Part shown: positions 8,265-18,879 of the stretch, one piece after another
How positions within the stretch are numbered: the first letter of the stretch is position 1
Layout of the letters: every line of letters starts with the position of its first letter
Assembly (NCBI RefSeq): GCF_030815865.1
Contig: NZ_JAUSXI010000001.1
Location: 2,790,001 to 2,854,000 of the forward strand
Direction of reading: 5' to 3'
Source of the DNA: Arthrobacter globiformis
GTDB lineage: Bacteria > Actinomycetota > Actinomycetes > Actinomycetales > Micrococcaceae
DNA: 64,000 nucleotides
The notes under the pieces: model-generated
Seen by the model: only the letters and a program-made list of their open reading frames with translations
Databases searched by the model: none
Told to the model about the DNA's origin: nothing
Translations under genes and position numbers: made by a program

Positions 8265-8867
8265 GTGGGAATCATCGTCGCCAACCTGTTTGTCACCCTC
8301 GACGGCGTCTATCAGGCGCCGGGCGGCAGCGAAGAAGATACCGCGGGCGGATTCGCCTTCGGTGGCTGGCAGGCGCCGGTGTCCGATGACGAGGCCGGCG
8401 CTGCCATCGGCGAGGAGATCGGCCGCATCGACGCCCTGCTCCTCGGTCGGAAGACCTACGACATTTTCGCTGCCTACTGGCCGCACCAGTCCGACGAGAT
8501 CGGCGGCACGCTCAACCGGGTGCCCAAGTTCGTCGTCTCCAATTCACTGGTTGCTCCGGCCTGGGCGGGCACCAATGTGCTACAAAATGTAAGGGCAGCG
8601 GGCCGGCTCCGTGAAGAGTTCGACGAGGTGCACATGTTCGGCAGCGGCGTCCTCATCCGGTCGCTACTGGCGGCGGACGTGCTCGACCGCCTCCACCTCT
8701 GGCTCTATCCGATCACCCTCGGGCAGGGCAAGCGCATCTTCGACGCCGGGACTGTCCCCGCCTCCTTCCGCCTCGTCGAGCCGGCGCGCACCTTCCCGAA
8801 GGGGGCAGTGTCGCTGGTTTACGAGCGCGCGGGCAGCGTGGCGACGCAGGACATGCGGGGCGCCTGA
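8265..8867 (+). CDS. RibD C-terminal/dihydrofolate reductase-like protein
   Basis: A 200-residue protein of the RibD_C family (DHFR fold), beginning IIVANLFVTLDGVYQAPGG and containing LLLGRKTYDIFAAYWP, HMFGSGVLIRSLL and LYPITLGQGKRIF, the family's NADPH-binding and core blocks. Members are stand-alone NADPH-dependent reductases of mostly unknown substrate. It starts with GTG. Its stop overlaps a broken gene of the same family, pointing to an old tandem pair. It is divergent from ligB with 63 bases between. Confidence 0.85.
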   Translation: MGIIVANLFVTLDGVYQAPGGSEEDTAGGFAFGGWQAPVSDDEAGAAIGEEIGRIDALLLGRKTYDIFAAYWPHQSDEIGGTLNRVPKFVVSNSLVAPAWAGTNVLQNVRAAGRLREEFDEVHMFGSGVLIRSLLAADVLDRLHLWLYPITLGQGKRIFDAGTVPASFRLVEPARTFPKGAVSLVYERAGSVATQDMRGA

Positions 8868-9010
8868 TGGCAAGGTTATCGCGTCCATCACCACGACGGT
8901 TGACGGGTTCATTACGGGCTCTGACGAGGGGCCCGGGTGCGGCCTGGGCAAGGGCGGGAAGCGCCTGCACTACTGGGTGCTGGGCGGCCGGTGGACCTAC
9001 GACGGCGGCA
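8866..9010 (+). pseudogene. Truncated second DHFR-fold reductase
   Basis: Immediately after the RibD-like gene the frame reads GKVIASITTTVDGFITG, then GPGCGLGKGGKRLHYW and WTYDGG, the conserved N-terminal 45-50 residues of a sister RibD_C/DHFR-like family. Similarity then stops at about 9010 and the remaining roughly 150 residues are missing. There is no intact copy in the window. Confidence 0.75.
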
Positions 9011-9299
9011 CAACTTCGCGATGCACGGCTCCGACAATCTTCTGGGGAGTGGAGATCGGGCCATGTTTTCCGCTGGTCCGTCTGAAGCTCCTCAGCGACA
9101 ATGGGCCGGCGAAGTACGGCCTTGCCTCTGGCACAACAACAACTGACCCCACTGTTAGCTCACGCGAGAGCGATTATTTTCTGCTGGAAGGCGGATGCCC
9201 GTGCTGTAACCCTAAGTCGGTAGGCGGACTGGACTTGAAAGTATTCCTGGTGGGGGGACATACTGTCCACACACTTTGGCGGGCCAGCAGGTGTCCGTC
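9011..9299. other. Decayed stretch with a possible repeat tail
   Basis: No intact gene. One frame at about 9085-9120 reads KLLSDNGPA, weakly reminiscent of the DNG motif of integrase-core transposases. On the minus strand about 9251-9290 contains GTGTGGACAGT in a context that aligns partly with the tail of the repeated element at 5967-6010. Confidence 0.4.
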
Positions 9300-10081
9300 C
9301 TAGCTCTTCTGATCGGTTCGAGTGCGGGTGGCGTTCATGAGGGCCAATGCGGCGAGGGTGATGATGGCGCAGGCGGCGAAGATCCCTTGATAGCCGAGGG
9401 GTGTCGCCGAGCCGAGGGCAATGAGTGCTCCTGAGACAATGGCGCCGATGCGGCGCGTGTTCGTGTAGAGGCCTGATGCGAGTCCAGGCCTTGGGATGAT
9501 GTCCTGGAAAATGGTGAGGCCGACGCCCGCGACGATACCGAAGAACCACGCGTTGAGCATTTGGGCGACGAGGAGAGTGATCGGATCCGCTAGGAACGTC
9601 ATGACCGTGTAGTACATGGCTCCGGCGAGGCAACCGGAGACGATGAGGGTATGGGCGGAGTATCGCTTGCTGAGCTTGCCGATCGCCACCAGAGCGGGGA
9701 TCTCCAGGAGCGCGGAAAGCCCGAGGGCGATTCCTGACCAGATCAGTGGGAGATTGAGTCGCTCAGTGACGAAGAGACTCATGATCGAAATCGACGCGCT
9801 GTTCGTCGCCTGGAGGGCTACGAATCCGGCCACGAGCGTGACAATTACGCTTCGGGTGCCCAGGCGGGAACGAGGATCGCGGCGAGGAATCCACTCGCGT
9901 TGTATAGCGCGAGGACCCATCCGACATCGGCGGCGGTGGCGTTGTACAGCGCGACCAGCAACAACGCCAGAGCCGGGTTTAGGAACGCGAACTGCAGTCC
10001 CCAGAACAGCGCCGCCGAAGAGCTGAGCACAGAATTCCGAACACGTCCTGCGGTGACTGGCGGCGAGAGGGACATGATCAT
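9300..10081 (-). pseudogene. Frameshifted MFS sugar-efflux transporter (SetA-like)
   Basis: Two adjacent frames make one major-facilitator protein. The 5' part (10081 down to 9845) encodes ALFWGLQFAFLNPALALLLV and VGWVLALYNASGFLAAILVP, then hits a stop. From about 9860 to 9300 another frame continues with SVIVTLVAGFVALQATNSAS, further membrane helices and an IIPRPGLASGLYTNTRRIG block typical of the SetA/sugar efflux family. A frameshift or small deletion lies near 9845-9860. If real, the transporter is inactive; a sequencing error would restore it. Confidence 0.8.
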
Positions 10082-10243
10082 TCCTTCGGAGTAGACGTGG
10101 ATTTCCTGCGTCCGGTCCTCGTGGCCGGCCAGCAGGCATGAGTGAACAGGTCGCGCAGGCTCAGTCCGGCGAGTCGCCTTCTGATGGCATATCGTCGTGG
10201 ATTGGCCGTGAATGGCAGAGCTGTCTGTCTCGTTTTTTCAGTG

Positions 10244-11089
10244 CTATTTGGTGTTACCCAGTCCGTGTTCATAGCGGTCCGGGTTTGTAGGAGCCGGGAT
10301 TTTAGCCCCCGTTTTGAGGCTTCCTGTTGTGATTGTGGCGAGGTCGCGACGGAAGGTTTCGGGTTCACTGTCTACAGGTAGGTCGACAATGTCTTGGGCC
10401 GCGTCGAGAGACTCATCTGAGTCAGGGGTGAGTGAGGCGAAGGCGGCGGTAAGGTCGTCTTGTTCGGGTCCACGGTCTGCGACGAGTTCGAAGGTTTTGT
10501 GGTCGGCGGCTTCGATGTGAAGGCTGTCGATGAGGACCCGGGCGATTTCGTCGCGGGCGATGACGCCGTCGGCGGGTGAGCCGGCCTGTCGTTTGTCGCC
10601 CTGGAGCATGACGATCGTGCGCTGGTCTCGTTGGTTGTAGTCGAACCAGCCTGGTCGCACGACCGTGTAGGGGTTTCTGCTCGCCCTGACGAGCCGCTCG
10701 CTGCGCAGTTTCCATTGCGCGTAGACGACGCCAGGACGCGTGGTGCCGATAGCGGTCATGAGCGCGATGTGTACCCGCCTGCCACCCACGGCTTTGAGGA
10801 CGTTGGCGACACCGGCATAGTCGTTGTCCCGGACGTCGCGTTCACTGGTGGTGGACCCGTGGGTGAAGACGATCGCCTCGACGCCGGCGACCGCGGGACC
10901 AAGGCTTTTGGGATGGGTCAGGTCACCCACGACGACGTCCACGCCGTCAGGGAGGACGCGGGCAGCCCGGGCCTGATCACGGACCAGCGCCCGGACGGTG
11001 TGACCCTGGCGCAGCGCTTCGGCAATGGCATGGCGGCCGATGCTGCCGGTGGCACCAATGATCAGCACGGTGGAGGGACGGGGGTTCAC
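10244..11089 (-). CDS. NAD(P)H-binding SDR-type oxidoreductase
   Basis: A 281-residue atypical short-chain dehydrogenase/NmrA-like protein. The Rossmann motif is in VLIIGATGSIGRHAIAEAL (GATGSIG). Downstream blocks include VVVGDLTHPKSL, VFTHGSTT and NPYTVVRPGWFDY. The lysine of the usual YxxxK is replaced by the Y-x3-K-like AQWKLRSERL pattern of NAD(P)H-binding relatives. GTG start overlaps the upstream HTH gene as GTGA, so the two are coupled. Function is probably reduction of, or sensing with, a small substrate; no specific substrate is suggested. Confidence 0.85.
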   Translation of the reverse strand: MNPRPSTVLIIGATGSIGRHAIAEALRQGHTVRALVRDQARAARVLPDGVDVVVGDLTHPKSLGPAVAGVEAIVFTHGSTTSERDVRDNDYAGVANVLKAVGGRRVHIALMTAIGTTRPGVVYAQWKLRSERLVRASRNPYTVVRPGWFDYNQRDQRTIVMLQGDKRQAGSPADGVIARDEIARVLIDSLHIEAADHKTFELVADRGPEQDDLTAAFASLTPDSDESLDAAQDIVDLPVDSEPETFRRDLATITTGSLKTGAKIPAPTNPDRYEHGLGNTK

Positions 11090-11964
11090 TTATTCTCCAC
11101 TGCGGCTTCTGTTGTTTCGCGCTGGGTGGCAACCCAGCTGGCCAGGACTTTCAGGGCGTCCTCTGAGGGTGTGGCCGGTTCTGCTGTGTACACGTTGATG
11201 CGCAGCCCCGGGTCCGCGGGAAGTTCCAGTGCTTCGTAGCTCAGGTCCATGTCCCCCACGATCGGGTGGTGGAGCCGCTTGCGCCCTGCGCGGTGGTACT
11301 TCACGTCGTGCCGGGCCCACCGGGTGCGGAACTCCTCGCTGCGGGTCGAGAGTTCACCGATGAGGTCCGTGAGGTCTTTGTCGTAGGGGTTTTTCCCGGC
11401 TGTCGACCTCAGGACAGCCACGACGTCATCCGCAGCCCGCTCCCAATCGACGAAGAACTTCCGCGATTTCGGGTTCAGGAAGGTGAACCGTGCACTGTTC
11501 GGGGGAGCGGCCCCCTCTGCCATCATGTCCAGATAAAGGGCCCGGCCCAGTTCGTTGGCGGCCAGGACGTCCCCTCGGTCATTGCGGACCCAGGCCGGCG
11601 CCGTCGTGATGGCATCAATGACGCGTTGCACGCTGGGCCGCACAGTTTGCGGGCTGCGCTTGCGCCGGACCCGGGGGGAGGCGGTGGCGGCGCGGGCCAG
11701 GTCGAAGAGGTGGGCCGTTTCGGCGTCGTCTAGCTTCAAGGCGCGGGCGAGGGCTTCGAGGACACTGTCGGAGGCGCCGGAGAGGTTTCCGCGCTCCAGA
11801 CGGATGTAGTAATCGATGCTCATCCCGGCGAGCATGGCAACTTCCTCGCGGCGCAGGCCGGTGACGCGGCGGTTGCCGCCATAGGCCGGAAGCCCGGCTT
11901 CCTCGGGCGTGATCCTTGCACGGCGGGAGCTGAGGAACTTCCGCACGTCGTCGCTGTGTGTCAT
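11086..11964 (-). CDS. HTH regulator with MmyB-type ligand-binding domain
   Basis: A 292-residue XRE-type regulator. The helix-turn-helix reads LRREEVAMLAGMSIDYYIRL (about 37-56). It is followed by the MmyB-like PAS-related ligand domain with AWVRNDRGDVLAANELGRAL and a C-terminal HHPIVGDMDLSYEALEL block. Start chosen at MTHSDD; an in-frame ATG at 11973 would add three residues. It is coupled to the downstream oxidoreductase and divergent from a DHA2 efflux pump, so it probably controls both. In this family the regulator usually represses a neighbouring short-chain dehydrogenase or exporter. Confidence 0.9.
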   Translation of the reverse strand: MTHSDDVRKFLSSRRARITPEEAGLPAYGGNRRVTGLRREEVAMLAGMSIDYYIRLERGNLSGASDSVLEALARALKLDDAETAHLFDLARAATASPRVRRKRSPQTVRPSVQRVIDAITTAPAWVRNDRGDVLAANELGRALYLDMMAEGAAPPNSARFTFLNPKSRKFFVDWERAADDVVAVLRSTAGKNPYDKDLTDLIGELSTRSEEFRTRWARHDVKYHRAGRKRLHHPIVGDMDLSYEALELPADPGLRINVYTAEPATPSEDALKVLASWVATQRETTEAAVENK

Positions 11965-12057
11965 GGCAGCCACGCTACGCCGCCGTCCCGAGGGGAGGGA
12001 GGCACTGTCATTACCCGGAACATCAGTGACTCCCGGACCCTAAAAAATCACGGTTGC

Positions 12058-14630
<2,573 letters not shown>

Positions 14631-14866
14631 CCACACGCTCAACCTGCTTGGCCAATCACCGGTGCCACCCAAGGGCGCGCCGGCGATTGGCCAGCCCCAC
14701 CCCCTTACCGAAACCGAACCGCCGGACGTCCGCCAACGTGTTGGATCGGATCTCGTCAGACGTTGGCCGAGGTTGAGTCATCGCGGTCCTGTCTCGTCTG
14801 GTCGAGCAATGCCAGGCAGTTGCTTGAGTGTGGCAAAGGTATCGGAGCGGGCAGGACCACTGTTCC

Positions 14867-15130
14867 TTATTCGTAGAACTCGATCCGGGGCTCGCCCTGC
14901 ATGCCGGCCTGCTGCATGGCGTCTTTGAGTTCCGGATTGCCCAGATAGGCGCGGGCTTTCTCGACAGAATCGAAGTAGTGGAGCACCAGGATGTTGTTGG
15001 GGTCGTCGGCCATACGGTGGACCGAATGATCGCTCACGCCGCCGGATTGCCGCAGCCCGTCTGCAGCGTCGTAGACCCTGCGGAACGTGTCGTAGTCGGC
15101 GAAGCGGTGGAGGAGAGTGACGAGTGCCAT
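14867..15130 (-). CDS. Small ABM-like (dimeric alpha/beta barrel) protein
   Basis: An 87-residue protein starting ALVTLLHRFADYDTFRRVYD and containing NNILVLHYFDSVEKARAYL and LKDAM, matching the antibiotic-biosynthesis-monooxygenase/dimeric alpha-beta barrel pattern of small cytoplasmic proteins. ATG 15130 has AAGGAG about 8 bases upstream; the longer upstream frame has no such site. Convergent with the aldo/keto reductase. Specific function unknown. Confidence 0.75.
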   Translation of the reverse strand: MALVTLLHRFADYDTFRRVYDAADGLRQSGGVSDHSVHRMADDPNNILVLHYFDSVEKARAYLGNPELKDAMQQAGMQGEPRIEFYE

Positions 15131-15291
15131 GGAGAGGGCTCCTTCAAGTCGTTCCGGGATCTGCTTGGTCAGCAACGTAAAGCTAGACCCGGGACCAAGA
15201 CTGGTCAAGGCCTGAACAGTTTGGGCCGTTTCGCCCAACGCTTGCAGTGCCGACGGGCCCGGCGCCAGACAGAAAAGCTGCCGCCGGACAG

Positions 15292-15330
15292 CATTGAAGC
15301 CGCAGACCGGCCTGGTCTGCGGCTTCAATG
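15292..15330. terminator. Perfect 17-bp stem-loop
   Basis: Arms CATTGAAGCCGCAGACC (15292-15308) and GGTCTGCGGCTTCAATG (15314-15330) are exact complements around a 5-base loop. There is no adjacent T run on either strand. It could act as a bidirectional terminator or be a short palindromic repeat; it sits between the ABM-like gene and a transporter remnant. Confidence 0.7.
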
Positions 15331-15439
15331 TGGGACGAGTTAGTTACCCGGCGCCGATGATTTCTTCCCGGATCGCGACTTCGTGCATGCCCAGTACCCC
15401 GCTGTCGACGCCGTCGCTCTGACGGGCAATGGCCAGCAG

Positions 15440-15580
15440 GAAGTGTTCCCGTGAGCCCCAGTTGTGCGACAAGAGCGGGGAAGAAGAGTCCGAGCAGGGC
15501 ATTTGCAATCCAGAGGCAAAATACAGAGACGCCGATCCCGAGTCCGCGCATGTGTATCGGGAAAATCTCGGAGAGGATAC
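15440..15580 (-). pseudogene. Sugar-porter MFS transporter fragment
   Basis: A short stretch reads LSEIFPIHMRGLGIGVSVF, then CLWIANALLGLFFPALV, the conserved late-helix region of sugar porter transporters (family pattern SEIFP-x-RxRG...W-x-N). Sequence on both sides does not continue the protein, so this is an internal relic of roughly 45 residues. Confidence 0.7.
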
Positions 15581-15850
15581 CCCGACCCCCTCCTGCTTGC
15601 CGATTCGGTGACGGTCCTCTGATACCTTCCGGTTGAATATTGTCAGGCTGAAAGCCAAGACCGTCCCAGAGGGTGTCGGACGGAGCCGAATCGATCCTAT
15701 TCTGACAACAGGTTCGCACAACTGCCTGACGTCGGGGTGGGTGTACCTTTACCGGGCGCCACTCGCCCGCCGAGAGCTTGTTCCCTTCAACCCACGCATT
15801 GGTTTTTGTTCGACGCCCCGGCTGAGTCCCGTTGATGCCTAGACCACGCC
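15581..15850. other. Stretch without a recognisable gene
   Basis: Upstream of the molybdopterin oxidoreductase operon. Nothing beyond short chance frames; the operon leader hairpin follows at 15851. Confidence 0.5.
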
Positions 15851-15882
15851 CCGACGTTGCCCTATGGTTGGGGCAACGTCGG
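15851..15882 (+). promoter_or_regulatory. Perfect 12-bp inverted repeat in operon leader
   Basis: CCGACGTTGCCC (15851-15862) and GGGCAACGTCGG (15871-15882) flank an 8-base loop, 38 bases before the ATG of the molybdopterin oxidoreductase gene. It could be an RNA hairpin in the leader or a dimeric repressor site. No T run follows, so a simple terminator is less likely. Confidence 0.55.
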
Positions 15883-15920
15883 CCGCTGGGCCGGGTGGAG
15901 CTCCACTGCGGAGGTGCATC

Positions 15921-16511
15921 ATGGGTATCATTTCTTCCGGTTTCCGTGGACGGCGGTCGGAGAATCCTGCACTGCCTCCTGGGCAGCATGAAACGCAGGA
16001 CTTTCCCGTCCTGACGGCCGGACCTGCTCCGCTAATACCCATCGACGAATGGGAATTTTTCATCACCACTGAGAATGGCCTGCGGCTCTCTTGGTCCTGG
16101 AATGAATTCTTGGCCTTGCCGCAGGAGGAAATCACTAAGGACATTCACTGTGTGACCAGCTGGTCAAAACTGGGGACAGTGTGGCGTGGAGTTTCGTTGG
16201 ACGCACTCTTCGAAAACGTGGAAACCACTAGCGACTTCGCCACGGCGCATTCCTTCGGCGGCTACACAACCAATGTTCCGCTTTGGGACCTCCTGGGCGG
16301 CAAGGCGTGGGTGGCCTGGGAATTCGATGGCGAACCTCTTGAACGGGCCCACGGCGGTCCGGCTCGGCTTTTGGTCCCGCATTTGTATTTCTGGAAAAGC
16401 GCCAAGTGGATTCATGGTTTGGAACTGACAGGGGAAGACGTTCCCGGTTTCTGGGAATCGAATGGCTATCATCTTCACGGCAATCCGTGGCGCGAGGAGC
16501 GGTACTCGTGA
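15921..16511 (+). CDS. Sulfite-oxidase-like molybdopterin oxidoreductase
   Basis: A 196-residue cytoplasmic protein of the sulfite oxidase/YuiH-type Moco fold. The Mo-ligand cysteine is C77 in DIHCVTSWSKL, followed by WRGVSLDALF and the family's GGYTTNVPL, HGGPARLLVPHLYFWKSAKW and GFWESNGYHLHGNPW blocks (given here in pieces). The ATG at 15921 follows GGAGG at ideal distance. It lacks the haem and dimerisation domains of sulfite oxidases. It is first in a three-gene operon with a flavin reductase and a zinc-ribbon protein; the GTG of the next gene lies 10 bases past the stop. Physiological substrate unknown. Confidence 0.9.
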   Translation: MGIISSGFRGRRSENPALPPGQHETQDFPVLTAGPAPLIPIDEWEFFITTENGLRLSWSWNEFLALPQEEITKDIHCVTSWSKLGTVWRGVSLDALFENVETTSDFATAHSFGGYTTNVPLWDLLGGKAWVAWEFDGEPLERAHGGPARLLVPHLYFWKSAKWIHGLELTGEDVPGFWESNGYHLHGNPWREERYS

Positions 16512-16521
16512 GGCTCTTGCC

Positions 16522-17259
16522 GTGAGCTCCGTATGGCATGTCGCTGAAGTAGTGGGCGGGGTAGCGGAACACGCCACAGCCAGGACCATTCGGCTGCGTG
16601 TGGATGGCCTAATGGGACATCTGGCCGGCCAGCACATTGACCTCCGCCTCACCGCCGACGACGGGTACACGGCCATCCGCTCTTACTCGGTGGCGTCCAC
16701 AGGTATGGATGAGCATCTGGAAATCACCGTTGACGAGCTGTCTGACGGCGAAGTGTCGCCTTACCTTGTCCGGGACTTGGCCGTCGGGGACCGGTTGGAA
16801 ATCCGGGGGCCGGTGGGCGGGTGGTTTGTCTGGCGGCCGAGCAATGTGAATCGGGTGCAGCTGATCGGGGGAGGATCCGGTGTGGTGCCGCTGATGTCGA
16901 TGATCCGCGCCCATCAGGCCTCCAACAACGAGGCCCCTTTCAAGTTGCTCTATTCCCTCAAGTCCCCCGAGGCTTCGCTTTACCGCGACGAGCTGCGTCG
17001 ATTGGACCAGGAATCAGCCAAGCTAATGGTCGACTACGTCTATACGCGCTCGACGCCGGAGGGCTGGCCGGTCACGCCGGCGCGCCTTGCTTCGGACACC
17101 CTTTTGGCCAAGATCTTCCCAGCTGAGGAGAATCCGGATGTATTTGTTTGCGGGCAAACCGTCTTCGTGGAGACCGTCGCGGACTGGCTTGTGATGGCCG
17201 GCTATTCGCGGGAGTCGATAAAGACTGAACGGTTTGGCGGGACGGGAGGTATCCGGTGA
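16522..17259 (+). CDS. Ferredoxin/flavin reductase (FNR-like)
   Basis: A 245-residue FAD-dependent oxidoreductase. RSYSVAS (53-59) is the FAD-binding motif, LIGGGSGVVPLMSM the NAD(P)-binding loop, and VFVCGQTVFVETVADWL the C-terminal block (family CGPxxMVE). There is no iron-sulfur domain. GTG at 16522 is chosen as the first in-frame start after the upstream stop. Its place directly after the molybdopterin protein suggests it supplies or accepts electrons for that enzyme. Its stop overlaps the next GTG as GTGA. Confidence 0.88.
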   Translation: MSSVWHVAEVVGGVAEHATARTIRLRVDGLMGHLAGQHIDLRLTADDGYTAIRSYSVASTGMDEHLEITVDELSDGEVSPYLVRDLAVGDRLEIRGPVGGWFVWRPSNVNRVQLIGGGSGVVPLMSMIRAHQASNNEAPFKLLYSLKSPEASLYRDELRRLDQESAKLMVDYVYTRSTPEGWPVTPARLASDTLLAKIFPAEENPDVFVCGQTVFVETVADWLVMAGYSRESIKTERFGGTGGIR

Positions 17260-17588
17260 ACGGCCCAGACAACTTTGCTGTCCCGGACTCCGAAGACCAG
17301 GACATTGCAGCAGCACCCCATGACCCGATTCCGTATGTGGACGGGAACGCCACGGCCGGCGCCCTGTCCGAAGTGTTCCGCATCGACATCATCGCGGCGC
17401 TCGGACGCTGTAGGCATTGCGGCTCAGTTAGAGCTTTTGGCGAGGCCATGGCCTTCACCGACGCACCCGGCATTGTGGTCCGCTGCCGCGACTGCCACGG
17501 AGTGCTGCTGCGGTTGGTGGAAACACCAAGCCAATATTGGTTAGACCTGAGCGGCCTCAGCTACTTGGAGATCGACCGCGAGGAGTAG
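17256..17588 (+). CDS. Zinc-ribbon protein, DUF6510-like
   Basis: A 110-residue protein with a likely zinc ribbon made of C52-x2-C55 (CRHCG) and C77-x2-C80 (CRDCHG), matching the small actinobacterial DUF6510 type. Downstream come VLLRLVETPSQYWLDLSGLS and LEID. GTG start overlaps the reductase stop (GTGA). Its repeated association with Moco oxidoreductase and flavin reductase genes suggests an accessory or regulatory part of that enzyme. No catalytic residues seen. Confidence 0.75.
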   Translation: MNGPDNFAVPDSEDQDIAAAPHDPIPYVDGNATAGALSEVFRIDIIAALGRCRHCGSVRAFGEAMAFTDAPGIVVRCRDCHGVLLRLVETPSQYWLDLSGLSYLEIDREE

Positions 17589-17980
17589 GCCCAGGGAGCA
17601 CCGGCATCGATCCGCCTCAGGCGGACTTCTCATCCGCAGCTTCGGAACGCCGATAGTCCACATTTCATCATGCTGCGACGCACTGGGCCTTTTGGCCAGC
17701 CGCGGCTCCATGCGGGCGCGGTTGGGACGAGTGATGAAGTGCTGGAACAAATGACTGTGTCCGTTTCATACTCGCGGCAAATGAGGAAAGCCCCTCGGGA
17801 GGGGCTTTCAGCGGGTTGGGCAGTTGATCTCTGGTATTGGTCAGCGGTGATGCGCTCCTCCTCCCCGGGCGCTGTTCGCGCCCCTGCCGGTTTCCGTAGT
17901 TAGAGACACTAATAAATATCTGGTTGATCGTCCAGCGATATGACGAGGAATTTCTGGTGGCCACACCTCTCGCGATTGGC
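17589..17980. other. Intergenic stretch
   Basis: No gene found. It holds the hairpin at 17786-17809 and an AT-rich patch near 17903-17925. Confidence 0.55.
17786..17809. terminator. Stem-loop between convergent genes
   Basis: GAAAGCCCCT and AGGGGCTTTC are exact 10-base complements with a CGGG loop. The ends supply A and T residues on both strands, so it can serve as a bidirectional terminator for the Moco operon and the convergent acetyltransferase. Confidence 0.65.
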
Positions 17981-18475
17981 TTAGTCGTCGTTCCCTGCGA
18001 AGGGGGTGAGGCGGCGGAAGTCTCGGGACAGGTAGAGGGCGATGGCGGCGGCGTTAGCGCTGTTTACGGTCACAGCCAGGGTCTTGTGGCCCGTATCGTG
18101 CAGGGCCTGGAGGGCGTGGCTGAGGAGTTTTTCGGCGAGGCCCTGCCTGCGGTGATCGGGGTGGGTGAAAAGTTCTGCGATGAAAGCAGTTCTGGTTCCG
18201 TCGGTTCCAAGGCCTCGCTCTGTGGTGATGATAGCGGCGGTGATGCGGCCTTCTGCGTCAGCGGTTAATAGGGAAGCTTGAGGGATAGGGGTGCCGTGGA
18301 CGCCTTCGAAGGCGGCGCTGATCCTATCGGCGGCTTTTTCTGCGTCCGAAGGGGATGTTCCGTCGCCGTAGGCATGCAGATAGAGGTCTGCGAGTTTCGG
18401 CAGGTCCGTGGACTTAATGCTCCGGGGAGAAGGGACGGTGGGCTTGAGCTCCTGCGGTCCAGTAAGTGCTGCCAT
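17981..18475 (-). CDS. GNAT-family N-acetyltransferase
   Basis: A 164-residue acetyltransferase. The acetyl-CoA-binding motif A is visible as ELFTHPDHRRQGLAEKLL (R/Q-x2-G-x-G/A, here RRQGLA), followed by HDTGHKTLAVTVNSANAAAI and LYLSRDFRR, the GNAT motif B. Start taken at MAALTGPQ (18475); no strong ribosome-binding site is seen. It is convergent with the Moco operon. Substrate unknown. Confidence 0.82.
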   Translation of the reverse strand: MAALTGPQELKPTVPSPRSIKSTDLPKLADLYLHAYGDGTSPSDAEKAADRISAAFEGVHGTPIPQASLLTADAEGRITAAIITTERGLGTDGTRTAFIAELFTHPDHRRQGLAEKLLSHALQALHDTGHKTLAVTVNSANAAAIALYLSRDFRRLTPFAGNDD

Positions 18476-18879
18476 CGAGATCAAAGAAACCACAACCTGA
18501 CCTGCCTTTCGCCGAACGTACGTCGATGTGAAGAGAGAAAACTCTGTGCACAAGTGTGGGTCACTTCGACGCCAGGAGGAAGGTCAGTTGATCCGGCTCG
18601 TATGGCATCCATGCCCGGATCCTCTGCACAGAACAGATCCCGGTGGTCCATTCATTGTTGCTGTTCCTTTGCTGATGGCGTTGCAGGAAGCCCGGACGTG
18701 CCCGCGTAGCCAAACCAACCCAGCGCCTCCTGGGCTGAGTCAAACAACCGGGTGGGAATGGGCGGGGATGTCTGCAGAGATAAAAGTTCACGATGACGCG
18801 TCCAACCGGGGATGCCCCGATGATGGGCACGCGGGTCAGCGGCCAGGAGCCGGTAAATGCCGTCCTTGTGTGCTTGCCG
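18476..18879. other. Decayed DNA next to IS21 remnant
   Basis: Several overlapping frames but none with a recognisable domain. Probably the eroded 3' part of the IS21 element and sequence joined to it. Confidence 0.4.

Noticed and set aside
9085-9120. Transposase DNG motif (LLSDNGPA)
   Set aside because: Too short and isolated; no other integrase-core blocks in any frame nearby.
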